Positions 18,125 through 28,043 of a DNA stretch of 64,000 nt are shown here, in pieces. The stretch is from Bacteroides luhongzhouii (lineage in GTDB: Bacteria > Bacteroidota > Bacteroidia > Bacteroidales > Bacteroidaceae): assembly GCF_009193295.2 (NCBI RefSeq), contig NZ_CP059973.1, positions 1,054,001-1,118,000 on the forward strand, written 5' to 3'. The notes under the pieces were generated by a model. That model ran no database searches, was not told the DNA's origin, and saw only the letters and a list, made by a program, of their open reading frames with translations. How positions within the stretch are numbered: position 1 is the stretch's first letter; the number at the start of each line of letters is the position of its first letter. The position numbers and the translations under genes were made by a program.

Positions 18125-20527
18125 ATGAAGAAATTACTATGTCTCGCCCTGTTAATATCTGCCGGAAGTATCTACACCGGCAATATCTCGGCAAGCAACA
18201 AACCTACCGGTAACAAATCCGGCAACAACTCAAAGGACATATACAAAAAGACCTGGATCGACTTCAATAAGAACGGTGTAAAGGACGTATACGAAGATCC
18301 CTCCGCTCCTATCGAGACCCGTATCGCAGATTTGCTTTCGCAAATGACGCTGGAAGAGAAAACCTGTCAGATGGCTACTCTCTACGGTTCGGGACGGGTA
18401 TTGAAAGATACATGGCCTACTGCCGCATGGTCAGAAGAAATCTGGAAGGACGGTATCGGAAACATTGATGAGCAGGCGAACGGACTGGGTAAGTTCGGTT
18501 CTGAGATCTCCTATCCGTATGCCAACAGCGTCAAGAACCGGCACAGCATTCAACGCTGGTTTGTGGAACAGACACGACTGGGGATTCCGGTGGACTTCAC
18601 CAATGAAGGAATACGCGGATTGTGCCACGACCGGGCTACCATGTTTCCCGCCCAATGCGGTCAAGGTGCCACATGGAACAAGAAACTGATCCGGGAAATT
18701 GCGAAAGTCACTGCAGATGAGGCAAAAGCACTGGGATATACCAATATTTATTCTCCTATTCTGGATATTGCACAAGATCCTCGCTGGGGACGTGTGGTAG
18801 AAAGTTATGGAGAAGATCCTTATCTGGTGGGCGAATTAGGGAAACAGATGATACTCGGTCTGCAAAGTGAGGGTATCGTTGCTACTCCCAAGCATTTTGC
18901 CGTGTATAGCATCCCGGTCGGTGGACGTGACGGAGGTACGCGTACTGATCCGCACGTGGCTCCGCGTGAGATGAAGACTCTTTATCTGGAACCTTTCCGC
19001 AAAGGTATTCAGGAGGCGGGTGCTTTAGGAGTGATGAGTTCGTATAATGATTATGACGGAGAGCCTGTTTCGGGAAGTTATCATTTCCTCACGGAGATTC
19101 TGCGTCAGCAATGGGGATTCAAAGGATATGTAGTATCGGATAGTGAGGCGGTAGAGTTTCTGCACACCAAACATCGTATCACCCCGACTGAAGAAGAGAT
19201 GGCGGCACAAGTGGTCAATGCAGGATTGAATATCCGTACCAACTTTACTCCGCCACAAGATTTCATTCTCCCGTTGCGTCGTGCTATCAACGAAGGTAAA
19301 GTCTCTTTGCATACGCTCGATCAACGTGTCGGTGAGATTCTGCGTGTTAAGTTTATGATGGGACTTTTTGATAATCCGTATCCCGGTGATGACCGTCGTC
19401 CGGAGACAGTGGTACACAATGACGCTCATAAAGCAGTATCTATGAAAGCCGCTTTAGAGTCTATCGTCCTTTTGAAAAATGAGAATCAAATGCTTCCGTT
19501 ATCCAGAAACTTCAGCAAAATAGCAGTGATTGGTCCGAATGCGGAAGAAGTGAAGGAACTGACTTGCAGATATGGTCCTGCCAATGCGCCTATAAAGACT
19601 GTATATCAGGGAATCAAAGAATATCTGCCTAACTCGGAAGTTCGCTATGCGAAAGGCTGTGACATTATTGATAAATATTTCCCGGAAAGCGAACTGTACA
19701 ATGTTCCATTAGATACACAAGAGCAGGCAATGATTCGTGAAGCGGTAGAACTAGCAAAGGCTTCGGATGTCGCTATCCTCGTATTAGGTGGAAATGAGAA
19801 GACGGTTCGGGAAGAGTTTTCACGCACCAATCTTGACCTCTGCGGACGTCAGCAACAATTATTGGAAGCGGTTTATGCAACAGGTAAACCTGTCGTTCTG
19901 GTGATGGTGGACGGAAGGGCAGCAACCATCAACTGGGCAAACAAATATGTTCCTGCCATCATTCATGCCTGGTTCCCCGGCGAATTTATGGGGGATGCCA
20001 TTGCCAAGGTTCTTTTTGGAGACTATAACCCGGGAGGACGCTTGGCTGTCACTTTCCCGAAATCAGTTGGACAGATACCTTTCGCTTTCCCATTCAAACC
20101 GGGTTCGGATTCTAAAGGAAAAGTTCGTGTTGCCGGTATGCTTTATCCCTTCGGATATGGTTTAAGCTATACGACCTTCGGATATTCAGACTTGAAAATA
20201 TCTAAACCGGTAATCGGTCCACAAGAAAATATCACACTTTCATGCACTGTGAAGAATACAGGAAAGAAAGCAGGAGACGAAGTAGTCCAGCTTTATATCC
20301 GCGATGATTTTAGCAGTGTTACCACCTACGATAAAGTATTGCGTGGTTTTGAACGTATTCATTTGCAACCGGGAGAAGAACAAACTGTCAGCTTTACACT
20401 TACTCCTCAAGACTTGGGGTTATGGGACAAGAATAATCAGTTTACGGTAGAGCCGGGAAGTTTCTCGGTGATGGTGGGAGCTTCTTCACAGGATATACGG
20501 TTGAAGGGAAGTTTCGAGGTTCAATAA
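18125..20527 (+). CDS. GH3 beta-glucosidase-type enzyme
   Basis: This 800-residue secreted GH3 enzyme has a signal peptide ending near residue 24 and no lipobox, so it is probably periplasmic. The N-terminal TIM-barrel domain contains the substrate-binding KHFAVYS (256-262) and the nucleophile Asp339 in GYVVSDSEAV. The alpha/beta sandwich domain and a C-terminal fibronectin-III-like domain (from about residue 690) follow. Activity is likely exo-beta-glucosidase or beta-xylosidase; linkage preference cannot be read off. It is monocistronic on plus, convergent with the next GH3, and lies beside the putative beta-1,2-glucan locus, to which it may or may not belong. Confidence 0.9.
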   Translation: MKKLLCLALLISAGSIYTGNISASNKPTGNKSGNNSKDIYKKTWIDFNKNGVKDVYEDPSAPIETRIADLLSQMTLEEKTCQMATLYGSGRVLKDTWPTAAWSEEIWKDGIGNIDEQANGLGKFGSEISYPYANSVKNRHSIQRWFVEQTRLGIPVDFTNEGIRGLCHDRATMFPAQCGQGATWNKKLIREIAKVTADEAKALGYTNIYSPILDIAQDPRWGRVVESYGEDPYLVGELGKQMILGLQSEGIVATPKHFAVYSIPVGGRDGGTRTDPHVAPREMKTLYLEPFRKGIQEAGALGVMSSYNDYDGEPVSGSYHFLTEILRQQWGFKGYVVSDSEAVEFLHTKHRITPTEEEMAAQVVNAGLNIRTNFTPPQDFILPLRRAINEGKVSLHTLDQRVGEILRVKFMMGLFDNPYPGDDRRPETVVHNDAHKAVSMKAALESIVLLKNENQMLPLSRNFSKIAVIGPNAEEVKELTCRYGPANAPIKTVYQGIKEYLPNSEVRYAKGCDIIDKYFPESELYNVPLDTQEQAMIREAVELAKASDVAILVLGGNEKTVREEFSRTNLDLCGRQQQLLEAVYATGKPVVLVMVDGRAATINWANKYVPAIIHAWFPGEFMGDAIAKVLFGDYNPGGRLAVTFPKSVGQIPFAFPFKPGSDSKGKVRVAGMLYPFGYGLSYTTFGYSDLKISKPVIGPQENITLSCTVKNTGKKAGDEVVQLYIRDDFSSVTTYDKVLRGFERIHLQPGEEQTVSFTLTPQDLGLWDKNNQFTVEPGSFSVMVGASSQDIRLKGSFEVQ

Positions 20528-20576
20528 ACTAAAAATGTAGGCAGACAAAGATTACCTACCTTCAAAATACTTATTA

Positions 20577-20634
20577 AAATATGGTCAAACAATAAATTGA
20601 GACTCCATTCTCTTTCTATCGTTTGACCATATTT
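20577..20634. terminator. Bidirectional terminator between convergent GH3 genes
   Basis: A 14-bp perfect inverted repeat (AAATATGGTCAAAC at 20577-20590 against 20621-20634) with a 30-base loop lies between the two convergent GH3 genes. A/T runs on each outer side allow it to end transcription both ways. Confidence 0.6.
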
Positions 20635-20682
20635 GATGAATATACCTAAACTAACCTTATTGAAAACGTCGCTTTAGCTATG

Positions 20683-22968
20683 TTATTGCAAACTGAATTT
20701 CTTTGTTTGTACGTCGCGACTATTTCCACCAACCATCACTTCAAATTCTCCCGGTTCACATACCCAATCCAGCGCACTGTTATAGAATTTCAGTTGTTCT
20801 GCTGTGATATCGAAAGAGACAGTACGGCTTTCCCCTTTCTTCAAATGGATACGCTCGAAGCCTTTAAGTTCTTTCACCGGACGTGCTACACTCCCTACCA
20901 TATCACGAATATACATTTGTATGATTTCGTCAGCATCATAGCTGCCCGTATTGGTGACGGTGACAGAAGCGGTTATCTTACCCTTTTCATTCATTGAGTT
21001 ATTGCTAAGTCGGAGATCACCGTAACGGAATGTGGTGTATGACAATCCATATCCAAATGGATAAAGAGGATCATTGTCTATATCAAGATAGTTACTACGG
21101 AATTTACTGAACCACTTTCCTGCTTCTAAAGGACGACCTGTATTCAAATGATTGTAATACAAAGGAATTTGTCCTACGTTCTTCGGGAAGGTCGTAGTCA
21201 GTTTTCCACTCGGAGAGACATCTCCGAATACTACATCACAAATCGCGTCGGCTGCTTCACTGCCTCCGAACCATACATTCAGTATAGCCGGAAAATTTTC
21301 CTGTTCCCAAGTCATCACAGTGCTGCGACCTGCAAAATAGACCAGTACAATCGGTTTGCCTGTCTTTTTCAATGCTGTCAGAAGATCACGCTGCGCATCC
21401 GGCATTTCAAGATTAGTACGGCTGCTGGATTCACCACTCATTTCAGACGATTCACCAACTGCTGCCACAATCACATCCGCTTGGGAAGCTACATTCAAAG
21501 CCTCATCAAGCAATTCCTGCGCACTACGCGGATCACGCATCTCACGACCGAACATGGTAGCTTCCGCCTCTCTTTGAGCATCATACATCAGATTTGAACC
21601 TTTTGCATAAAGAACTTCCGCCTTGCCTGCCAATGATTGCTTCATGCTTTCATACAGGGAATTGTATTTGTCAGAAGCTGCCGCCACACTCCATGTACCC
21701 GGCATATTAGCCTTTGTATTGGCAAGCGGGCCGACAAGAGCTATTTTACCTTTACGCTGTAATGGAAGCAGGTTATTTTCATTCTTCAAAAGTACAAATG
21801 TCTCAGTAGCTATTTTACGGGCTATGGCACGGTTTTCTGCCGTAAAGATATCTTTCTTTACACGACTTGCATCACAATATTTATAAGGATCATCAAATAA
21901 TCCGAGCTTGTATTTCGCTTCGAGAATACGACGGCAGGCTTTGTCTATTTCAGCCATTGTCACTTTCCCTTCTTTTAGAGATTTCTCCAAAGTAGTAAGG
22001 AAACCGTCTGCAACCATATCCATATCGGTTCCGGCACTAAGTGACATGGCAGATACCTGTTGAAGATCTCCCATTCCATGAGCAATCATCTCGGAAATAG
22101 CTGTATAGTCTGTCACAACGAAACCATCAAATCCCCAACGGTCACGCAAGACATCAGTCATCAGCCATTTGTTGCCGGTAGCCGGAATACCGTCAACCAC
22201 ATTGAAAGAAGTCATCACACTACCCACACCAGCGTCAATAGCCGCTTTATAAGGAGGGAAATAATTGTTGAACATACTTAGGTGACTCATGTCTACTGTG
22301 TTATAGTCACGACCGGCTTCGGGTGCGCCATATAGGGCAAAGTGTTTCACACAAGCCATGATGGTGTTCTTATCCGTCAAATCATCACCTTGATAGCCTT
22401 TTACCATAGCAACTGAAATCTCCGAACCTAAATAAGGATCTTCGCCTCCACCTTCAGCCATACGTCCCCAACGGGGATCACGACAGATATCAACCATAGG
22501 GCTGAAAGTCCAGCAAATGCCATCAGCACTGGATTCTTTTGCCGCTATACGGGCGGATTCTTTGATAGCCTCCATATCCCAACTACAAGAGAGTGCCAAA
22601 GGAATAGGAAAAACAGTCTCATATCCGTGAATGACATCCATACCAAACAACAAAGGAATTTTCAAACGGCTCTGCTCTACGGCAATCTTTTGGACTTCCC
22701 GAATATTCTCCACTCCTTTTACATTGAAAAGACCACCGACCTGACCTTTCCTTATCTTACCGGCCACATCACTGCTTTTAGCTTGTCCGGTAACAATCTC
22801 ACCCGACACAGGAAGGTTGAGTTGACCGATCTTCTCCTGCAGAGTCATCCTCCCCATCAGGTTGTCAATAAACTGATCCATTTTACCCTTATCGGCTTGC
22901 GGGGCAGCCATAGCAGTGACAGCAGACGCCGTAATCACTGCAGTTAGCAAAAATCTACCTATTCTCAT
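20683..22968 (-). CDS. GH3 beta-glucosidase, BglX-type
   Basis: This 761-residue secreted GH3 enzyme has a signal peptide ending near residue 22 (TAMAAPQ). The (beta/alpha)8 domain carries VKHFALYG (208-215) and the nucleophile Asp287 in GFVVTDYTAI. The second domain contains the acid/base loop region GESSEMSGESSSRTNL, and an FN3-like domain closes the protein. It is the last gene of the minus-strand locus with the GH144-type glucanase 38 bp upstream. In B. thetaiotaomicron a GH3 in a comparable context is known to cleave sophoro-oligosaccharides (beta-1,2-glucose). By that analogy this enzyme would finish sophorose-type products in the periplasm. Orthology is inferred from context and recall. 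Confidence 0.9.
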   Translation of the reverse strand: MRIGRFLLTAVITASAVTAMAAPQADKGKMDQFIDNLMGRMTLQEKIGQLNLPVSGEIVTGQAKSSDVAGKIRKGQVGGLFNVKGVENIREVQKIAVEQSRLKIPLLFGMDVIHGYETVFPIPLALSCSWDMEAIKESARIAAKESSADGICWTFSPMVDICRDPRWGRMAEGGGEDPYLGSEISVAMVKGYQGDDLTDKNTIMACVKHFALYGAPEAGRDYNTVDMSHLSMFNNYFPPYKAAIDAGVGSVMTSFNVVDGIPATGNKWLMTDVLRDRWGFDGFVVTDYTAISEMIAHGMGDLQQVSAMSLSAGTDMDMVADGFLTTLEKSLKEGKVTMAEIDKACRRILEAKYKLGLFDDPYKYCDASRVKKDIFTAENRAIARKIATETFVLLKNENNLLPLQRKGKIALVGPLANTKANMPGTWSVAAASDKYNSLYESMKQSLAGKAEVLYAKGSNLMYDAQREAEATMFGREMRDPRSAQELLDEALNVASQADVIVAAVGESSEMSGESSSRTNLEMPDAQRDLLTALKKTGKPIVLVYFAGRSTVMTWEQENFPAILNVWFGGSEAADAICDVVFGDVSPSGKLTTTFPKNVGQIPLYYNHLNTGRPLEAGKWFSKFRSNYLDIDNDPLYPFGYGLSYTTFRYGDLRLSNNSMNEKGKITASVTVTNTGSYDADEIIQMYIRDMVGSVARPVKELKGFERIHLKKGESRTVSFDITAEQLKFYNSALDWVCEPGEFEVMVGGNSRDVQTKKFSLQ

Positions 22969-23006
22969 ATTCTGTTTTTATATTTATATTATTCTTTCTT
23001 CTGTTT

Positions 23007-24371
23007 TTATTCGGCTGTTGTAAAAGTGAAGCCTAGCTTTTTCAGTCCGTCCTGAATTTCCGGACAACTCATGAATAACCGCCAAAGTAGTCCTGTACGG
23101 TAGTTCTCTATCATTGGCGCAATCGTACACTGGTCGATGGCAAGATAATGCGGAACAGTCCACTTCTCGTTCAGTGAGAACGCATCGTGAAATCCATATT
23201 TCCCCCAAATCCATGATCCTTGTTTATAGAAACCTTTCAAGGCGGCCATCGACTCTTCCGGTGTATAAGGAAAAGAGGATAAAGCGGCAGTAGGAGTAAT
23301 CACACCGAGATCATTGTCGGGCATGTGGGCTGAATAGCCATTTATGGAGTAACTTGCTGTAAGTCCCCAGCAATCAGATCCATATCCTTTGTAACCTTTC
23401 GGATTAGTGACACAATATTGATAATCACTCATCGCATGATTGCGTACCACATTCCAGTAGTTGGCATATTGATCGGTCAAGTTACGCGGATCAAGGCCGA
23501 TGTAAGAGTAGTGTGCCCAGAATAAGGGACCGCCTTTCTCCTCGGCTCCATTATGCTTCAGTTCGAGCGGATAACCGTAAGGTTTGGAAGCACTTTTGAT
23601 GCCACCGCTACGCGCCCACCCTTTATGGTAACAGGCTGCCGGAACGGAATGTGTAGGAGATGAGGCTGCAAGGATATAGGTAATCAGACATTCATTATAG
23701 CCTTCGAGCGGGAAGTTCATTTCCCAGCCATAGTTAGGAGACCAATGCCAGTATAATACATTCTGGTCACCGTTCCGGTACCAGTCAAATTCCATCCCGT
23801 GCCACAGTTCGTCTATTTTAGCTGCCAGTGCTTTTTCTTTCTCGTTACCATCTTTCACGTATTGTCGCGCACACAACAGGCTTTGCATAAGGAAACTACT
23901 TTCTACCAGGTCGCCGCCATCATCTTTTGTTCCGAACGGTTTCACTTTGCCCGTAGGGCCATGAAGCCAATGCGGCCATACTCCATGAAAACGATCGGCT
24001 TTTGCCAGATAGTCTACAATCTTTGTCAACCGGGCTACACCTTCTTCCCGGCTGATAAAATTTCGTTCGATAGCCACCAACAAGCCGGCAACTCCAAATC
24101 CGCTACCTCCAATCGTAATTACATCCTGGTCCTGCTGTGGATAGACATTATCAAGATGTATACGTTCACAGGCCAGTCCGGAAGTCTTTTCCGCACCTTC
24201 CCACATATAGTTGAAGTGGGTCTTTTGAATATAATCGAGCAGTTCATCGTCGTTCGCAAATGCCTCGGGGCGATCAGGCTCCGCATCGGTCATTGTCTTG
24301 TTCTTTTGTGTACATGCGCATACCACTACGAGTAGAGTAATAAATATGCCGGTTCTTGTCCATTCCATCAT
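23007..24371 (-). CDS. GH144-type endo-beta-1,2-glucanase (glucoamylase-like fold) lipoprotein
   Basis: This 454-residue lipoprotein has a lipobox near Cys20 (VVCAC). The (alpha/alpha)6 glucoamylase-like domain begins DDELLDYIQKTHFNYMWEGAE at about 41. Its conserved blocks are GGSGFGVAGLLVAIERNF, DDGGDLVESSFLMQSLL, the ALYSPT-like region SSPTHSVPAACYHKGWAR, and the C-terminal GVITPTAALSSFPYTPEESM. This pattern is that of the family that contains endo-beta-1,2-glucanases (GH144). It would cut beta-1,2-glucan at the cell surface or in the periplasm into sophoro-oligosaccharides for the adjacent GH3. It is 28 bp downstream of the GH43-like gene in the same operon. Confidence 0.82.
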   Translation of the reverse strand: MMEWTRTGIFITLLVVVCACTQKNKTMTDAEPDRPEAFANDDELLDYIQKTHFNYMWEGAEKTSGLACERIHLDNVYPQQDQDVITIGGSGFGVAGLLVAIERNFISREEGVARLTKIVDYLAKADRFHGVWPHWLHGPTGKVKPFGTKDDGGDLVESSFLMQSLLCARQYVKDGNEKEKALAAKIDELWHGMEFDWYRNGDQNVLYWHWSPNYGWEMNFPLEGYNECLITYILAASSPTHSVPAACYHKGWARSGGIKSASKPYGYPLELKHNGAEEKGGPLFWAHYSYIGLDPRNLTDQYANYWNVVRNHAMSDYQYCVTNPKGYKGYGSDCWGLTASYSINGYSAHMPDNDLGVITPTAALSSFPYTPEESMAALKGFYKQGSWIWGKYGFHDAFSLNEKWTVPHYLAIDQCTIAPMIENYRTGLLWRLFMSCPEIQDGLKKLGFTFTTAE

Positions 24372-24399
24372 CTTATAAAGTATTTCTTCTGATTAATAA

Positions 24400-26508
24400 T
24401 TATTGTTTCACGACTTTCGACAACGCCGACCGTCCCGATTCATTCAAAGCTTCAATGGCAAAGTAGTAAGTCGTACCAAGGTCAAGTCCCCGGAAGTCAT
24501 AATGATCCGCACCGTTCACTGTGATACAGTTATATAACTTTTCGGGAGCAATGCCATAATAAATATTATAGCCGTAGGCATCGGATGAAGGATTCCACGA
24601 AATCATTGCATTGCGCTTATCCTGTTTGTCACGCACTATCTTGAAATTTCGTACGGGCAGAGGTTTCTCTCCATCAGCATTACCAAACACCCGGAATTCC
24701 GAAAGACAAAAATTGCCGGATGGAACATGAATGTTTTCCAGTTTCAGATAACGGGCATCCAGCGTCTCACTCAATTCGATATAGTCATGAGGTACATCTT
24801 TATCGTTATCACTTTTATCTACCGCCAGTGTCCAATCTGTCCCGTTATCACTGGAGTAGATGCGATATTGATAGTATAAATCGTTTGCACGATTATGCTG
24901 CACACTTTTATGGTCATAATAGTTGAGTTGGATCGCCTTTATGTGTTTCATGCCACCAAGGTCAATTTCTATCCACTCACCCGGTTCTCCGGTTTTAGCC
25001 GCCCAATACGTACGCATATTTTCATCGGTAAGATTGGAAGCGGAATAGATACTGTCGGTGCTGGATACTTTTACCGGTTTCTCATAAGAAAGAAGCATCC
25101 AGCCGGTAAACCGGTCAGTCGGATTTTTAATATCGTAGTCGGCATTCCAGCAAGGATAATCACCGAATGCTGTGGTAGAATACATCACCCCATCCGGATC
25201 GAATGCCGTAGGATATAATCCGATACGTCTTTCAAACTTATATTTGAGGGATAACATGCAAGTACCCACATGCCAGTAGTTTCCTTTCAAATCTTGAAAA
25301 GTACCACTGTGTCCTACTCCCTGCACAAATCCGCCGGGCTTATAGCTCATCGGATTATGCTGCTGGTAAGTGAACGGCCCCAATGGCGAATCGCTGACAT
25401 ATACCCCGTCGGCATATACCTTGAACTCCGTTCCCGGGGCACCGTACTGAAAATAATATTTTCCGTTATGCTTCGTCATATAAGCCCCTTCGGTAAACGG
25501 ACGCAACGTCACTTCATCATCATTGTTCATCCCAAACCGTTCCCAGCCATGTTCTTCCGGACGAAGCATCATTATATCATAAATCTTGCTGACAGGATGA
25601 AAATCATCACGACTGACTTGTACGCCTTTAAGAGGGTATTCATTACTCGAACCATAATAAAGATAGAGTTTACCGTCATCATCCAAAAATAAACAAGGGT
25701 CCCATGAAGGTAACGTATTACGTTCGATAGCACGCTTGAAACGCCCGGATTTGGGAGACGTGCTATACCACACGGGCAATCCTTCATAAGTAGAACCGGT
25801 ATAGAACAGCGTATCTCCACTTACAAATGCTGCCGGAGCACACATATCGTCATCCGTAGGACGACGCTGAAAAGAGGCCGGAGCAAATTCCCAGTCACTT
25901 AGATTCTTCGAATAATGGAAGCCTCCCTGGTTCGTGGAAAACAGGAAATACTCATCTTTATAAGTTAATCCCATCGGATCGGCAGAAGATCTGAACGATC
26001 CGCCAGACTGAACATTGTTATTATAAGGTTCATAGTTATAACTAATATTCATAGGATTACAATAGGTACGAGTGACAGGATGCGCTGGGTCATACCACCT
26101 TGTAGTTTGAGCAGGCTGACGCTGCACAGACCTATGCTTCTCCGGTTGCATAACGATTTTCACTTGCCGGTCGTCAACAGCACGTTTTACACCAGCAAAA
26201 GATTTTCCCGGATAATAAACATAAAGATGTACATCGTTATCAGTAGCCTTCAACGTATAACGGCCTTCCACGTCTGTGTTACAATGAACCGGACTCGAGA
26301 AAAACATAACGGTAGCCCCTTCAAGCGGGTTACCCTGTTCATCTACAACCGTTCCGGTTATTTCGTATTGATTTACTACCGGGATATAGTAGTCACTAAC
26401 CTGCCCTTTCACTACTTTTATAGAATCGTCGGTTGGTAGGGCGTTCCCTGCCAAAGCAGAGAACGCTATCCCAGAACTTAGTAATATCTTTTTTACTATT
26501 CCTGTCAT
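24400..26508 (-). CDS. Multidomain GH43-like protein (CarboxypepD_reg, GH43, F5/8C, FN3)
   Basis: This protein of about 702 residues begins at the ATG at 26508; a TTG two codons earlier is also open. Signal peptide: residues 1-24. A carboxypeptidase-regulatory-like domain at about 48-120 (EITGTVVDEQGNPLEGATVMF) is followed by a five-bladed-propeller domain at about 140-445. The family-43 acidic residues appear present: Asp177 (SSADPMGL), Asp270 (SWDPCLFLDDDG) and Glu340 (TEGAYMTKHNGKYYF). A discoidin/F5/8C domain lies at about 470-600 and an FN3 domain at about 612-702. It sits between SusD and the GH144-type gene. GH43 activity usually targets arabinose or xylose linkages, which is unexpected here, so the real substrate is open. 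Confidence 0.8.
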   Translation of the reverse strand: MTGIVKKILLSSGIAFSALAGNALPTDDSIKVVKGQVSDYYIPVVNQYEITGTVVDEQGNPLEGATVMFFSSPVHCNTDVEGRYTLKATDNDVHLYVYYPGKSFAGVKRAVDDRQVKIVMQPEKHRSVQRQPAQTTRWYDPAHPVTRTYCNPMNISYNYEPYNNNVQSGGSFRSSADPMGLTYKDEYFLFSTNQGGFHYSKNLSDWEFAPASFQRRPTDDDMCAPAAFVSGDTLFYTGSTYEGLPVWYSTSPKSGRFKRAIERNTLPSWDPCLFLDDDGKLYLYYGSSNEYPLKGVQVSRDDFHPVSKIYDIMMLRPEEHGWERFGMNNDDEVTLRPFTEGAYMTKHNGKYYFQYGAPGTEFKVYADGVYVSDSPLGPFTYQQHNPMSYKPGGFVQGVGHSGTFQDLKGNYWHVGTCMLSLKYKFERRIGLYPTAFDPDGVMYSTTAFGDYPCWNADYDIKNPTDRFTGWMLLSYEKPVKVSSTDSIYSASNLTDENMRTYWAAKTGEPGEWIEIDLGGMKHIKAIQLNYYDHKSVQHNRANDLYYQYRIYSSDNGTDWTLAVDKSDNDKDVPHDYIELSETLDARYLKLENIHVPSGNFCLSEFRVFGNADGEKPLPVRNFKIVRDKQDKRNAMISWNPSSDAYGYNIYYGIAPEKLYNCITVNGADHYDFRGLDLGTTYYFAIEALNESGRSALSKVVKQ

Positions 26509-26531
26509 TTCCAAATTTTATTTAGACATAA

Positions 26532-27998
26532 TTACTCGTCAATCGGTTCGTTCGTCAGACTTGGGATATTGGATACCTGATCGAAAGGAAGCGGATAATA
26601 GGTTTTATCTTCAGTCCATCCTTTGGAACCAAGTACAGAAGCAGCCTTACCGGTACGAATCAAGTCATTGTAACGTTCTCCCCACTCACAAACAAATTCC
26701 ATACGGCGTTCATCAAGGATTTGATCTACTGTCGCATTATCGATATCGGACATCTTGGCACGGTCACGTACCAGATTTAGCGATGTATCACCATCTTTAC
26801 CTAAACGAACTTTGGCTTCTGCATTCATCAACAATACATCTGCGTAACGGAATATGCGGACATTATTATTTGAACCATATTTAGTACGGCCAGGTGTCAG
26901 CTGATCTGTCGGAGTATAAGCTTTCCCATTCCAACAATCTGTTTGAGTCGGGTCTTGTAATTTACGAATCACGTCACCGCTTGGTGTAGTCGTACCAGCC
27001 AACAGGAACGAAGTCGTAGCGCGGATAGTTTCACCACGAGCTGCCGCCCAATCACGGAAGTCTTTATATATACCAATGAATCCCCAGCCGGAAATATTCC
27101 CGTCATTTGCCGGTCCCTGGAATATAAACCAGTTATCGGCATCTACCATATCACCTGAACCAATACCAAAGTCAGTACACTGACATTCGAACAACGATTC
27201 ATCACAAACCTTACCCGGAATCTTGAATAAATTATAGTAATCATCATAAAGCTTAAATTTCTTACTACCGATAATATCATCTGTCAGTGTTTCAACTTCC
27301 CCATAATTTCCCATATTCAGATGCATCTTTGCTGCAAGCATTTCTGCCGAGAAAGCAGTGACAGCACCATAATGAGCCATCTCGTTCGGACGTAATCTCG
27401 GAGTATGTTCCATCGTATATTGTAAATCTTCAAGAGCATATTTATAGACAGCATTGATCGTTGAACGGGTCATGTCGGTTTGAGTATTACTACGTAAAAT
27501 AGTCACTGGACCAAAAGCCTGTACAAGCCGGTAATAAGCATAAGCACGAAGGAACTTCACCTCACCACAATAAGAGCGGTAATTGGTCATATCATCGTCC
27601 GACGTGATATTTTCGGCATAGGAATCCAGCGATTCAAGAGCAGCATTGGCCACTTTTATGATACCATAGTACTGATTCCACATCTCGTTGAGTCCCCAGA
27701 AAGAATTGTCATAAATATACGTTCCCATATCAACAAGGGTTACCTGGTCATCTATACGTCCGGACCAAACATCATCATCACGCACGACAGACAAGGGATA
27801 TATCACCCAATGCATACCGCCTGTTCTAATTTTGGCATATACTCCGGAAACCGCTTGGTACATATTATCGATTTGAGTAAAGTCCACATTTTCCTCCGGA
27901 ACCTTATTTTCGGGCTCTTTATCAAGATAATCACATGATGTATTGCATAACATTAATGCTGGCAACGCATATATTAAGATATTCTTTAGTATTTTCAT
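26532..27998 (-). CDS. SusD/RagB-family lipoprotein (beta-1,2-glucan locus)
   Basis: This 488-residue surface lipoprotein (Cys22, LCNTSCDYLDKEPE) has the typical SusD architecture. VKFLRAYAYYRLVQAFGPV at about 147-165 is the conserved helix pair, and the C-terminal region carries ADVLLMNAEAKVRLG and DERRMEFVCEWGERYNDLIR, then ends YYPLPFDQV. It caps the SusC transporter encoded 45 bp upstream and would bind the glucan or its oligosaccharides. The gene precedes the GH43-like gene by about 20 bp, consistent with one minus-strand operon from SusC to GH3. Confidence 0.95.
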   Translation of the reverse strand: MKILKNILIYALPALMLCNTSCDYLDKEPENKVPEENVDFTQIDNMYQAVSGVYAKIRTGGMHWVIYPLSVVRDDDVWSGRIDDQVTLVDMGTYIYDNSFWGLNEMWNQYYGIIKVANAALESLDSYAENITSDDDMTNYRSYCGEVKFLRAYAYYRLVQAFGPVTILRSNTQTDMTRSTINAVYKYALEDLQYTMEHTPRLRPNEMAHYGAVTAFSAEMLAAKMHLNMGNYGEVETLTDDIIGSKKFKLYDDYYNLFKIPGKVCDESLFECQCTDFGIGSGDMVDADNWFIFQGPANDGNISGWGFIGIYKDFRDWAAARGETIRATTSFLLAGTTTPSGDVIRKLQDPTQTDCWNGKAYTPTDQLTPGRTKYGSNNNVRIFRYADVLLMNAEAKVRLGKDGDTSLNLVRDRAKMSDIDNATVDQILDERRMEFVCEWGERYNDLIRTGKAASVLGSKGWTEDKTYYPLPFDQVSNIPSLTNEPIDE

Positions 27999-28043
27999 TT
28001 TCTTGTTCTTTTGTTAGATTAAAATTAATTTTCCCATTCCGGC

